In this document: in pieces, positions 1 to 6,857 of the stretch
How positions within the stretch are numbered: the stretch's first letter is position 1
Layout: each line of letters starts with the position of its first letter
Origin: Clostridiales bacterium
GTDB taxonomy: Bacteria > Bacillota_A > Clostridia > Christensenellales > Aristaeellaceae
Direction: 5' to 3'
Assembly (NCBI GenBank): GCA_012514855.1
Contig: JAAYZL010000269.1
Coordinates: forward strand, 1 to 10,316
Length of the DNA stretch: 10,316 nt
Translations under genes and position numbers: made by a program
The notes under the pieces: model-generated
The model's input: only the letters and a program-made list of their open reading frames with translations
The model's database searches: none
What the model was told of the DNA's origin: nothing

Positions 1-84
1 ACGGGCGGGGACCGCTATATTCTGCTCCCTTACCTTGACGGCAGCACGGTGCTGTGCGAGTTGACGGAAATCGAAACGCCCTGA
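1..84 (+). CDS. C-terminal end of an upstream gene (partial)
   Basis: The frame beginning at base 1 is open and ends at a TGA at 82-84, giving 27 residues that end in LCELTEIETP. The piece reads like the last two beta strands of a small barrel: a GDRYILLPYLDG strand-turn, then a hydrophobic strand. It loosely resembles the end of the next gene (GDRLTLIHDSERYVFEG), so the two could share a lipocalin-like C-terminal domain. That resemblance is by eye and short. Only 37 nt separate this stop from the next start, with no visible promoter, which suggests co-transcription. The gene's identity cannot be determined from what is present. Confidence 0.5.
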   Translation, partial: TGGDRYILLPYLDGSTVLCELTEIETP

Positions 85-121
85 CGGAATTCGCGAAATA
101 AGGGAATGGAGGGATTGCACC

Positions 122-1600
122 GTGAAAAAGGCGGCCGCACTTGTGCTGGTCTTGGCTCTGCTCTTTTCCTGCGCGTCGGCGCAGGCGGTTGCGGTTGGCG
201 GGGGCGTGGAAAACCCGGACGCGCTGTCGCTTTCGCTCGACAAGGCGTATGTCGCGGAAACGTGGCGGGGAGAGGAGAGCTCCACGCACGACTGGATTGT
301 ATTGGAGGTGACGATTGCCAATTTCGCCACCGAAGCGCTGTCGCTGGACGAGCAGCTCTCCGCGAGCCTCGTGTACGGCGGCAAGTACGCGTTCGAGGCG
401 GAGCGGATCTTTGAACTTGCGGAGCTCGGGCCGCTGGTTCGGGTCTCGGGCGCCCTGGTCTTCAAGGTTCCCAAGATGGTGGCGGAGGCGGAGCCGGCGG
501 AGCTGGATGTGACGCTTGCGCTCAACGGGGATTCCCATCCCGTGGCGCTTGACTACCGGGCCGCCGCGGTTTCGGAGATCGGCATTCCGGACGCGTACTT
601 TGAGAGCCCCGAGGAGGCGATCGCCTATTTTGCGGAATGCGTCAAAAACCAGAACCTGCTGGGCGCCCTGGGCGCCACCTGCGCGCGGCCCGCGGCGGTG
701 AATTTCGACCTTGCGGCGGCGGTTGAGCGGGTGGGCACCTATATGCCGGCTGCGACGACCGACATGTGGCTTCCCTCGGAATACGAGGCGTATGTGCCGT
801 TCAACACCCTGACCGCGCTTGAGACAAGGCGGCTCTTCAACTTTGTGACCGCTCTTTTGGCGGGGGGGCGCCCCCTGACCGGCACAACGCTGGCGCAGTT
901 GGATTCGAGCACCGGGGCGTTCAAGGAGGACGGCTCCGCGCTTTCCGGGCTTACGGCTGAACAGATGATCGACATGCTCGACCCCGCGCGGCTCTCCGGG
1001 CTGGAGCTCAGGGAGGTCTGCCGCTATGAAGGCGGAGCGGCGCTGACGGAGAACTACCAGAAGGGCACATTGGCCAACGGAATGGTCTATGGATTCGGCG
1101 GTTGCCGGGACTATCTGGCGATTTACGAGCTGGACGGACAGCGCTACGCGCATACCTGTATGATCGTCCGATACCCGCAGGGCTGGAAGATTTTCCGCCT
1201 GTTCTCCTATCTTCTGGGCGCCGATTTTCCGTCCGAGGTCGTACGGGCGGAGGAGTTCGGCGCGAACCTCGCCGAGCCGGATTGGGTTCTGACGTGGAAG
1301 AACGGCGCGGCCGATCCCGCCAAGGCGCTGAAAATGGTGGACACGGCCCAACTCGTCGGCCGGTGGAAGGCTCCGACGGAGGAAACCGCGGAGTTTTTGG
1401 AATTCATTGAATTCCGGGAGGACGGAAGCTGCCAGGGCTCCGAGGGGGGAGAGATTCTTGAGGGTGTCTGGAATGCGAACAGCCTCTGCATCGCGATGGG
1501 AGAGAGCATCCGCGCTCTGAGAGGATACCTCTATGCGCTCGAGGGCGACAGGCTGACCCTGATTCATGACAGCGAGCGATATGTCTTTGAGGGGGCGTAG
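122..1600 (+). CDS. Secreted or lipid-anchored multi-domain protein of unknown function
   Basis: 492 residues from a GTG start, supported by GGAGGG at 108-113, 8 nt upstream. The N-terminus is a clear export signal: MKK followed by a hydrophobic stretch. It ends either in a weak lipobox (LFSC, Cys17) or in a signal peptidase I site near ASA-QA, so it may be a lipoprotein. Three modules can be seen. Residues about 30-145 are strand-rich and resemble the immunoglobulin-like DUF4352 type of domain. Residues about 150-370 contain an ESPEEAIAYFAECVKNQN helix typical of NTF2-like or related small alpha/beta domains. Residues about 405-492 (VGRW at 412-415, then strand repeats) look like a lipocalin-like barrel. 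Such architecture is common in uncharacterised exported proteins of Clostridia. No catalytic motif is visible. It converges on the barrel genes and is probably unrelated to the sugar locus. The CDS call is strong; the function is unknown. Confidence 0.9.
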   Translation: MKKAAALVLVLALLFSCASAQAVAVGGGVENPDALSLSLDKAYVAETWRGEESSTHDWIVLEVTIANFATEALSLDEQLSASLVYGGKYAFEAERIFELAELGPLVRVSGALVFKVPKMVAEAEPAELDVTLALNGDSHPVALDYRAAAVSEIGIPDAYFESPEEAIAYFAECVKNQNLLGALGATCARPAAVNFDLAAAVERVGTYMPAATTDMWLPSEYEAYVPFNTLTALETRRLFNFVTALLAGGRPLTGTTLAQLDSSTGAFKEDGSALSGLTAEQMIDMLDPARLSGLELREVCRYEGGAALTENYQKGTLANGMVYGFGGCRDYLAIYELDGQRYAHTCMIVRYPQGWKIFRLFSYLLGADFPSEVVRAEEFGANLAEPDWVLTWKNGAADPAKALKMVDTAQLVGRWKAPTEETAEFLEFIEFREDGSCQGSEGGEILEGVWNANSLCIAMGESIRALRGYLYALEGDRLTLIHDSERYVFEGA

Positions 1601-1639
1601 CACGCGAAGGGAGCGTCTGGAGCCCCCCTGTGCAGAAGA

Positions 1640-1669
1640 AAGCGGCGTTTTGGGGGTGAAACGCCGCTT
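1640..1669. terminator. Bidirectional intrinsic terminator candidate
   Basis: An 11-bp perfect stem (AAGCGGCGTTT at 1640-1650 with its complement at 1659-1669) encloses an 8-nt G-rich loop. It lies 40 nt after the stop of the secreted-protein gene and 230 nt beyond the stop of the convergent barrel gene. The downstream tract is only moderately T-rich on either strand (CTTTG on plus, CTTCTG on minus), so termination could be partial. Position and stem quality make this the obvious terminator for the plus gene and possibly for the minus operon. Confidence 0.65.
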
Positions 1670-1716
1670 CTTTGCGTTAACGGGGGGCGGCTGGAACGGA
1701 TAAACCGAGGAGGGTT

Positions 1717-1749
1717 TGGAAACGGCATACAAAAATCCCTGCGTTTCCA
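1717..1749. other. Small intergenic inverted repeat
   Basis: TGGAAACG at 1717-1724 is repeated inverted at 1742-1749 with a 17-nt spacer. No T-run follows on either strand, so it is a poor terminator; it could stabilise the 3' end of the minus-strand mRNA. Apart from this and the terminator hairpin, I see no gene in 1601-1899: the open frames there lack ribosome binding sites and recognisable protein features. Confidence 0.3.
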
Positions 1750-1899
1750 GGCAAGAACAGGCCGGATATGACCTTCATCAACGCATATTCCCTCTACAGC
1801 GCCCACAGCCAATTTGTATGAATCGTTGACGAATTTTGCGCCGCATACGCGAATCGCATGGCTGCGCCTTCACAGGATACCCGCTGGAAGCAACCGGAG

Positions 1900-2925
1900 C
1901 TACCCTTTGATTCCGTAGGCTTCGTCGCGCAGGGCGCGCATGTGCTCCGCGTGCTTGCGCCACGCGAGCGGCGAATGCGCGTCGTCGGAGAGTATGCACG
2001 CGCGCAGATTCTCGAGCGCCCTTCTGCAGCCGAACTCGGCCGAGGTGAGTTCGCACTCGAACTCGATGCTCGCGACGCCCTCGTAGCCCGCGCGACGCAG
2101 CTCCGCGAAGATGTTGCGCCAGTACCCCAGGTCGTGGCCGTAGCCGAGTATGCGGAAGTTCCACGGGCGCTCGGTCGGGCGGTCGAAATACGCCCGGGCG
2201 ATCAGCCCGCTCTCTCTGACGCGCTGCTCGTCGATCGCGATGTCCTTCGCGTGCATGTGAAAGATCATCCCCTTCAGCTCGCGGATGACGAGTATCGGGT
2301 CCATGCGCTGCCAGATCAGGTGGCTGAAGTCGAGGTTGACGCCGATCAAATCGCTGCCGACGTCGCTGCGCAGGCGCTTGACGGTGGACGGGTTGAAGCA
2401 CATCTGCCCGGGGTGCAGCTCGATGGCGATGTGCCGGATGCCGTGCTCCCCGGCAAAGGCCGCGAAGCGCTTCCAATAGGGCACGAGCACCTCGTCCCAC
2501 TGCCATTTGTACGCCTCGGGGTAGTCCATCGGCCAGCTGACCGTGACCCAGTTGAGGTACTTCGAATTCTCGTCGCCGCCCGGACAGCCGGAGAAGCAGA
2601 CGATGGTGTCGAGGCCCATCTTTTTCGCGAGCAGCACGGCGCCGCGCATCAACCTGTCGGAGAGCTCGGCCTGCCCTTTGTCGGGCGAAATCGGGTTTCC
2701 GTGGCAGGAGAGCGCCGAGACCTCCAGGTTGTTGCGCCGGAGCGCTTCGATGAAGGAATCGTATGCCTGCGCGTGGCGCATCAGATGGTCGGGATTGCAC
2801 TGGCCGGTTCCGACTTCCTCGCCGCAGCCAATTTCCACCATTTCCACGCCGAGCCCGCCTGCGAAATCGAGGAAATCCTCCAGCGAAAGGTCCCGCCGGG
2901 CGCTGCTGAACAATCCGGTTTTCAT
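1900..2925 (-). CDS. Sugar-phosphate isomerase/epimerase-type TIM barrel (second copy)
   Basis: 341 residues, the usual size for this superfamily (AP endonuclease 2 / xylose isomerase-like barrel, as in IolE, IolI and ketose 3-epimerases). These are cytoplasmic, metal-dependent enzymes that isomerise, epimerise or dehydrate sugars and cyclitols. The expected four metal ligands can be assigned by position: Glu169 (IAIELHPG), Asp199 (NLDFSHLIWQ), His225 (FHMHAKD) and Glu288 (SIEFE). The strand-1 region carries VEMVEIGCG at 28-36. The start ATG directly follows the stop of the preceding gene, and its AAGGAGG site lies inside that gene's last codons, so translation is probably coupled. It shares many blocks with its neighbour (VEIGCG, CFSG, NWVT, PYW, HLIWQ, HAKD), indicating a tandem duplication followed by divergence. 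The exact substrate cannot be read; the fold and metal site are secure. Confidence 0.93.
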   Translation of the reverse strand: MKTGLFSSARRDLSLEDFLDFAGGLGVEMVEIGCGEEVGTGQCNPDHLMRHAQAYDSFIEALRRNNLEVSALSCHGNPISPDKGQAELSDRLMRGAVLLAKKMGLDTIVCFSGCPGGDENSKYLNWVTVSWPMDYPEAYKWQWDEVLVPYWKRFAAFAGEHGIRHIAIELHPGQMCFNPSTVKRLRSDVGSDLIGVNLDFSHLIWQRMDPILVIRELKGMIFHMHAKDIAIDEQRVRESGLIARAYFDRPTERPWNFRILGYGHDLGYWRNIFAELRRAGYEGVASIEFECELTSAEFGCRRALENLRACILSDDAHSPLAWRKHAEHMRALRDEAYGIKG

Positions 2926-3942
2926 CTAGTTCGCCTCCTTTTTGACGGGCAGGAAGGTCTTTTGATATTCCTTGATCGACGCCTTCCAACCGCAGCGGGC
3001 AGCGGGCTCGCGGTAGATCATGCCTCTGAGAATCTCGTGCGCGCGGATCACGCCGTCGAACTGACCAAATTCAACATCCTCGTGCTCGATGCTTAGCGTT
3101 CCGTCGTAGCCGGATTCGCGCAGCGCGGTGAGCATCTTCTTCCAATAGAGCTCTCCGGTCCCATAGGTCGGCATCTTGAACTGGAAGGGGCGCGCGCCGC
3201 TGGAGATCGGGCCGGAATGCGTGAAGAAGCCGTTTTTGCCCATCTCCTCCTCGTCCACGAGCGTGTCCTTCGCGTGGAAGTGGTAGACCAACCCGGAGAG
3301 CCTGCGGATTGCCGTCGGGCAGTCGATCCCCTGCCAGATCAGGTGGCTGGGGTCGAAGTTCGCCCCGATGTTGTCGCCGCAGTTCTCGCGCAGCATGATG
3401 AGCGATTCCGGATCGGAGACCGCCCAGCCGGGGTGCATTTCGATGGCGATGCGCACGCCGTGCCTCCCGGCAAACTTGGAAAAGTCGCGCCAATAGGGGA
3501 TCAGGCAGTTGTTCCACTGATAGTCCAGCGTCGCGATGCCGTCGTAGGGGAACGCGTGCGTCACCCAATTTGGACGCGAGGTCTCGGGGCAGTCGCCGGG
3601 AGCGCCGGAAAAGCAGACGACGGTGTCCACGCCCATCTTCTCCGCCAGCAGCACTCCGCTTCGCAGCGCCCGGTCAAACCGCTCGGCGATCGCCCTGACC
3701 GGGTGCACCGGGTTCGCGTGGCACGCGAACGCGCTGACGCCCAGGCCGGAGCGCTCCACCGTCGCCCTGAACCTGCCGAATTCCGCGTCGTCCTTCAGAA
3801 GCTGCTCGGCGTCGCAATGGTTGATCCCCGGAATCGCGCCGCAGCCGATTTCAACCATCTCAATGCCGATCGACTTGCAGAAGGACAGCACGTCCGCAAG
3901 CGGCGCCTCGCAGAACACATTGATCAAGCACCCGATTTTCAT
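2926..3942 (-). CDS. Sugar-phosphate isomerase/epimerase-type TIM barrel (first copy)
   Basis: 338 residues from the ATG whose complement is at 3940-3942, chosen because GGAGGG lies 6 nt upstream and the sequence then begins MKIG, like its paralogue (MKTG). A TTG two codons earlier (3948) is possible but lies hard against the ribosome binding site. Likely metal ligands are Glu168 (IAIEMHPG), Asp197 (NFDPSHLIWQ), His223 (YHFHAKD) and Glu286 (LSIEHED), complete for a catalytic member of the family. The extra His170 and His200 sit where substrate-contacting histidines occur in related epimerases. It lies 95 nt after the LacI-family gene on the same strand with no promoter visible in the gap, so it is probably co-transcribed with the repressor. 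The sequence predicts an active metalloenzyme on a sugar, cyclitol or keto-derivative; the precise reaction is unknown. Confidence 0.93.
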   Translation of the reverse strand: MKIGCLINVFCEAPLADVLSFCKSIGIEMVEIGCGAIPGINHCDAEQLLKDDAEFGRFRATVERSGLGVSAFACHANPVHPVRAIAERFDRALRSGVLLAEKMGVDTVVCFSGAPGDCPETSRPNWVTHAFPYDGIATLDYQWNNCLIPYWRDFSKFAGRHGVRIAIEMHPGWAVSDPESLIMLRENCGDNIGANFDPSHLIWQGIDCPTAIRRLSGLVYHFHAKDTLVDEEEMGKNGFFTHSGPISSGARPFQFKMPTYGTGELYWKKMLTALRESGYDGTLSIEHEDVEFGQFDGVIRAHEILRGMIYREPAARCGWKASIKEYQKTFLPVKKEAN

Positions 3943-4037
3943 AGGCAACCCTCCATCGATCTATTCACATGCGGCACGGCCGCGGGCAAACGCAGGCGAA
4001 GGGGCGGCGCACGACCGCGCGAAGGGCGAAGAGGGCG

Positions 4038-5051
4038 TCAGCGCGTGGAACCGCGAACGACCAGCTCCGTATTCAGAATGATGCTCTGCGTGGGCGCGGC
4101 CTCGTTTGCCCACTGCTCGCGCAGGAGCTCGCAGCCGATGAAGCCCATCTGAAACCGGGGCTGGCTCACCGTCGTGATCTTCGGCCTGGACATGATCGAG
4201 ATTTCGAGGTTCTCAAAGCCCGCGACGGCGAGGTCGCGCGGAATCTCGAGTCCCTGCTCGCGCGCGGCCGAGATCACCGCATAGGCGATGACGTCGTTTG
4301 CCGCGAAGATCGCATCGGGAAGGTTCTGGAACGTCAGCATGGGGCTCGCGAAGGCGTGCGCCATCGCGTAACTCGGTTCGGAGAGCTCGATGACGTGGGT
4401 CGGGTTGAGCTCGATGCCCGCCGCGGCGAGCGCCTGCTCATATCCCCTGCGTCGCTCGCGCGCATAGCGAAAGCGCGAGGGCGCGTTGACAAACGCGATT
4501 TTCCGCGCGCCGCCGGCGATCAGGTGCGCAACGATCGCGCGCGCCGCGCTGGCGTCGTCGATCCCCACATAGGGGAGGTTCGCGGCCTCGTTGTATTCGC
4601 CGCATTGCACGACCGGAAACTCCGCGTTGATGCGCTCCAGCACGCCCTTGTCCGCGTGGTTGAGAACAAGCACGCCCGCGGCGCGCATGCCGGAGAGCGT
4701 CATTATGTAGTTTTCCATCGTAACTTCGGTCAGCGGGTCCTGCGTGAGCACGGGAACCCAGTCGTAGCGATACGCGGAGGTCTGGACGCCCTTCATGTAC
4801 TCGGCGTAGGCGCCGTCGCTGTAGTCGAAGACGTTGACGACCACAACGTTGCCGTGCGGCTTTTTGGCGATGGCGGACTCCCGCTGCTCGGGAATCTCGT
4901 ACCCGAGGCGGTCGATGACCTTCATGACCTTGTCGTAGGTCGATTTGCTGACCAGATGGCTGTGGTTCAGCACCCGCGAGATCGTCGCGGGCGAAACGCC
5001 GACTTCTCTTGCGAGGTCGGAAACGGTGATGTTCTTTCCCTCGTCTGTCAT
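4038..5051 (-). CDS. LacI-family transcriptional repressor
   Basis: 337 residues, the normal LacI-family length. The N-terminal helix-turn-helix reads ITVSDLAREVGVSPATISRVLN at 8-29, followed by VSKSTYDKVMKVIDRLGY, the standard DNA-binding domain. The rest is a periplasmic-binding-protein-like ligand domain, with FAANDVIAYAVISAAREQGLEIPRDLAVAGFEN near the C-terminus. The hinge (EIPEQRESAIAKK) lacks the usual A-R-x-L signature, so operator contacts there may be unusual. I chose the ATG at 5051 because family members begin a few residues before the HTH. An in-frame ATG at 5123 would add 24 residues and has GAGG only 3 nt away; neither start has a textbook ribosome binding site. It is divergent from the ABC importer and upstream of the two barrel genes, so it is probably the local regulator, released by the imported sugar or a metabolite. 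Confidence 0.92.
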   Translation of the reverse strand: MTDEGKNITVSDLAREVGVSPATISRVLNHSHLVSKSTYDKVMKVIDRLGYEIPEQRESAIAKKPHGNVVVVNVFDYSDGAYAEYMKGVQTSAYRYDWVPVLTQDPLTEVTMENYIMTLSGMRAAGVLVLNHADKGVLERINAEFPVVQCGEYNEAANLPYVGIDDASAARAIVAHLIAGGARKIAFVNAPSRFRYARERRRGYEQALAAAGIELNPTHVIELSEPSYAMAHAFASPMLTFQNLPDAIFAANDVIAYAVISAAREQGLEIPRDLAVAGFENLEISIMSRPKITTVSQPRFQMGFIGCELLREQWANEAAPTQSIILNTELVVRGSTR

Positions 5052-5137
5052 TGCGACAACACCCACTTCTTCCGTAACTGTATCATACACAATCCACGAA
5101 TCAAAATCAAGTAAAGTTTTCATAATCCTCAAATGTA

Positions 5138-5151
5138 TTTCACGACTGAAA
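5138..5151. promoter_or_regulatory. Operator-like palindrome in the repressor leader
   Basis: TTTCACGACTGAAA is a 5+4+5 dyad; one more A/T pair extends the arms to 6 bp (5137-5152). It lies about 55-68 nt downstream of the predicted lacI start point on the minus strand. It has the same TTTCA-N4-TGAA architecture as the site at 5308-5321 in the transporter leader. Inference: the LacI-family protein binds both and regulates itself as well as the transporter. Confidence 0.5.
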
Positions 5152-5211
5152 TGAAAGAGTAAACATGAGATACAGGCTGAATTTATGGATATTTGATAAT
5201 TTTTCGCCAAT

Positions 5212-5240
5212 ATTATAACCTATATCGTAGAATTTGATAA
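5212..5240 (-). promoter_or_regulatory. Sigma-A promoter for the lacI-barrel operon
   Basis: On the minus strand TTATCA (5240-5235) is followed by a 17-nt spacer and a perfect TATAAT (5217-5212), predicting initiation near 5205. That start point makes the longest in-frame start, at 5210, untenable and leaves a leader of about 150 nt before the ATG at 5051. No other promoter is visible down to the barrel genes, so this one probably drives all three. Confidence 0.6.
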
Positions 5241-5256
5241 ATATTAAAATTTCCAC

Positions 5257-5284
5257 TTGCGAAAATATTTCATTCTGGTATAAT
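5257..5284 (+). promoter_or_regulatory. Sigma-A promoter for the ABC transporter operon
   Basis: TTGCGA (5257-5262), a 16-nt spacer and a perfect TATAAT (5279-5284), with an upstream TG giving an extended -10 (TGGTATAAT from 5276). Initiation is predicted near 5291, about 66 nt before the ATPase ATG. It lies in a markedly AT-rich stretch of an otherwise GC-rich window. This position rules out the longer in-frame start at 5234, which lies upstream of the promoter. Confidence 0.75.
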
Positions 5285-5302
5285 TGCAAGTATCAGAATG
5301 AA
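5269..5302. promoter_or_regulatory. Long dyad overlapping the transporter -10 box and start point
   Basis: TTCATTCTGGTA (5269-5280) is repeated inverted as TATCAGAATGAA (5291-5302), with one mismatched pair in 12 and a 10-nt spacer. The dyad centre lies at about 5285.5, just after the -10 hexamer, so a bound protein would block RNA polymerase. The left arm is not transcribed, so this is more likely a DNA site than an RNA hairpin. Arm centres are about 22 bp apart (two helical turns), wider than a typical LacI operator, so the binder may be two dimers or another regulator. Confidence 0.55.
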
Positions 5303-5307
5303 CGGTG

Positions 5308-5321
5308 TTTCATGCATGAAC
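5308..5321. promoter_or_regulatory. Operator-like palindrome in the transporter leader
   Basis: TTTCATGCATGAAC contains a perfect 12-bp palindrome (TTCATGCATGAA, 5309-5320) about 18-31 nt after the predicted start point. It matches the spacing and half-sites of the palindrome at 5138-5151. A repressor here would act as a roadblock or hinder initiation. The in-frame ATG inside it (5312) has no ribosome binding site and is not the ATPase start. Confidence 0.55.
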
Positions 5322-5356
5322 CCCGCGCTACGGGAGTCGGGAGGGGATCAGAGGCT

Positions 5357-6847
5357 ATGAGCGAATACTATCTGGAAGTCAAAAACGTCAGCAAGGCATT
5401 CGTCGGCGTGCAGGCGCTCAAAAACGTCAGCCTGCGGATTCGCCCGGGCGAGACGCACTGCCTTGCCGGGGAAAACGGCTGCGGAAAGTCCACGCTGATC
5501 AAGATCATCTCCGGCTTCTACACGGCGGACGAGGGGGAGATCGTCATCAACGGGCGGTCCTTCGCAAAGCTCACGCCGCACGAGTCGATGAACCTCGGCA
5601 TACAGGTCATCTATCAGGACTTCTCGCTGTTTAACAACCTGACGGTGGCGGAGAACATCGCGATGGCCTACAACGTCTCCAGCGGCTACCGTTTTTCCAG
5701 AAAGAAGCGCGACTATGCGCTGGCGGCCAAGGTGCTCGAGGAACTGAACGTGCAGATCGACCTTGCGACCGAGGTCGGAAAGCTGCCGGTCGCGCAGAAG
5801 CAGATCGTCGCGATCTGCCGCGCGCTTCTGCAGGAGGCGAAGCTCGTGATCATGGACGAGCCGACGACGGCGCTGACCACGCGGGAGGTCGCGAGCCTGT
5901 TCAAGATCATCCGCGAGCTCAAGGAGCGCGGCGTCGCGATACTGTTTGTCAGCCACAAGCTCGACGAGGTGCTCAAGGTCTCCGAATTCGTCAACATCAT
6001 GCGCAACGGCGAAAACGTGATCGACGGCGCGGTCGAGGAGTTCGACAAGTCCAAAATCTCGTATTACATGACCGGCCGCGACGTCGACGAAGCGTACTTC
6101 AGCGGGGAATTAAGCCGCGAGCGCTCGATTTTCAGCGTCGAGAACCTCTCGCGGGACCGGGAATTCTCGAACATCTCCTTTGAACTGTACGAGGGCGAGG
6201 TGCTGGGGATCACCGGGCTTCTGGGCTCCGGCCGCACGGAACTCGCCGAGACGCTGTTCGGCCTGCGCGCCAGGGCGTCCGGAAGCATCCGCCTCTACGA
6301 CAAGCCGCTCGTACTGCGCAACGCCGGCGACGCGGTCAGAGCGGGCATCGGCTATGTGCCCGAGGATCGGCTTTCGAAGGGCCTGTTTCTGAGCATATCG
6401 ATCCACCGCAATATTGCCGCGACGATCCTCACCCGCTACTCCGACAGGTTCTCCTTCATGCGGAAAAAGCAGATTTCCAAGGTTGTGCGCCGGCAGGCGG
6501 GCGCCCTCGCGATCAAGGCGGCGTCGCTGGACGACCCCGCGAACTCGCTGTCCGGCGGCAACCAGCAGCGCCTGGTGCTCGCAAAATGGCTGGCCGCGCA
6601 GCCGAAGCTCCTGGTGTTCAACTGCCCGACCGTGGGCGTGGACGTCGGCTCGAAGGCGGAGATTCACGAGATCATCTCGAACTTTGCAAGGCAGGGCATC
6701 GGCGTCATCGTGATTTCGGACGATCTGCCCGAGATCCTCGCGATATGCGGGCGGGTGTTTGTGATGAACGCGGGCAGATTCACCGGGGAATACCTGTCCG
6801 CCGAAATCGACGAGGCGACGCTGCAGGCGCAGCTGATCAAGGCATAG
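5357..6847 (+). CDS. Sugar ABC importer, duplicated ATP-binding protein (RbsA/MglA type)
   Basis: 496 residues, the normal length for the two-ATPase subunits of ribose/galactoside-type importers (CUT2 class); it powers uptake at the cytoplasmic face of the membrane. ATG 5357 was chosen for its GGAGGGG at a 10-nt spacing and its position after the promoter. Domain 1 has Walker A GENGCGKST (38-46), Q-loop Gln87, Walker B LVIMDEP with Glu168 and His200; its signature motif is degenerate (LPVAQKQ, 143-149). Domain 2 has the canonical signature LSGGNQQ (398-404), but its Walker A is GLLGSGRT (287-294) without the GK[ST] lysine, and its Walker B reads FNCPTVGVD, with Asn422-Cys423 replacing the usual Asp-Glu. 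One composite ATP site is therefore complete, and the other is degenerate in all three elements. It heads the operon; permease 1 follows after 10 nt. Confidence 0.95.
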   Translation: MSEYYLEVKNVSKAFVGVQALKNVSLRIRPGETHCLAGENGCGKSTLIKIISGFYTADEGEIVINGRSFAKLTPHESMNLGIQVIYQDFSLFNNLTVAENIAMAYNVSSGYRFSRKKRDYALAAKVLEELNVQIDLATEVGKLPVAQKQIVAICRALLQEAKLVIMDEPTTALTTREVASLFKIIRELKERGVAILFVSHKLDEVLKVSEFVNIMRNGENVIDGAVEEFDKSKISYYMTGRDVDEAYFSGELSRERSIFSVENLSRDREFSNISFELYEGEVLGITGLLGSGRTELAETLFGLRARASGSIRLYDKPLVLRNAGDAVRAGIGYVPEDRLSKGLFLSISIHRNIAATILTRYSDRFSFMRKKQISKVVRRQAGALAIKAASLDDPANSLSGGNQQRLVLAKWLAAQPKLLVFNCPTVGVDVGSKAEIHEIISNFARQGIGVIVISDDLPEILAICGRVFVMNAGRFTGEYLSAEIDEATLQAQLIKA

Positions 6848-6857
6848 GGGGCGCGGT

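Noticed and set aside
1778..2989. Long minus-strand frame overlapping the second barrel gene
   Set aside because: It is a shifted frame over the real gene with Arg/Ala/Pro-rich translation; the motif-bearing frame is the one ending at 1900.
1858..3096. Long plus-strand open frame opposite the barrel genes
   Set aside because: It is antisense to two clear TIM-barrel genes with complete motifs. Its translation is low-complexity and charged, has no domain, and is an artefact of high GC.
3217..5114. Long plus-strand frames opposite the first barrel gene and lacI (3217-4152, 3969-5114)
   Set aside because: They are antisense to conserved genes, have no recognisable motif or ribosome binding site, and have Arg/Ala/Val-rich translations typical of GC-driven shadows.
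5052..5210. N-terminal extension of the LacI-family protein starting at 5210
   Set aside because: That start coincides with the predicted transcription start and adds about 53 residues before the HTH, unlike the family; 5051 is preferred.
5234..5356. Extended N-terminus of the ATPase from 5234 or from the ATG at 5312
   Set aside because: 5234 lies upstream of the -35 box and 5312 lies inside the palindrome with no ribosome binding site; ATG 5357 matches family N-termini.
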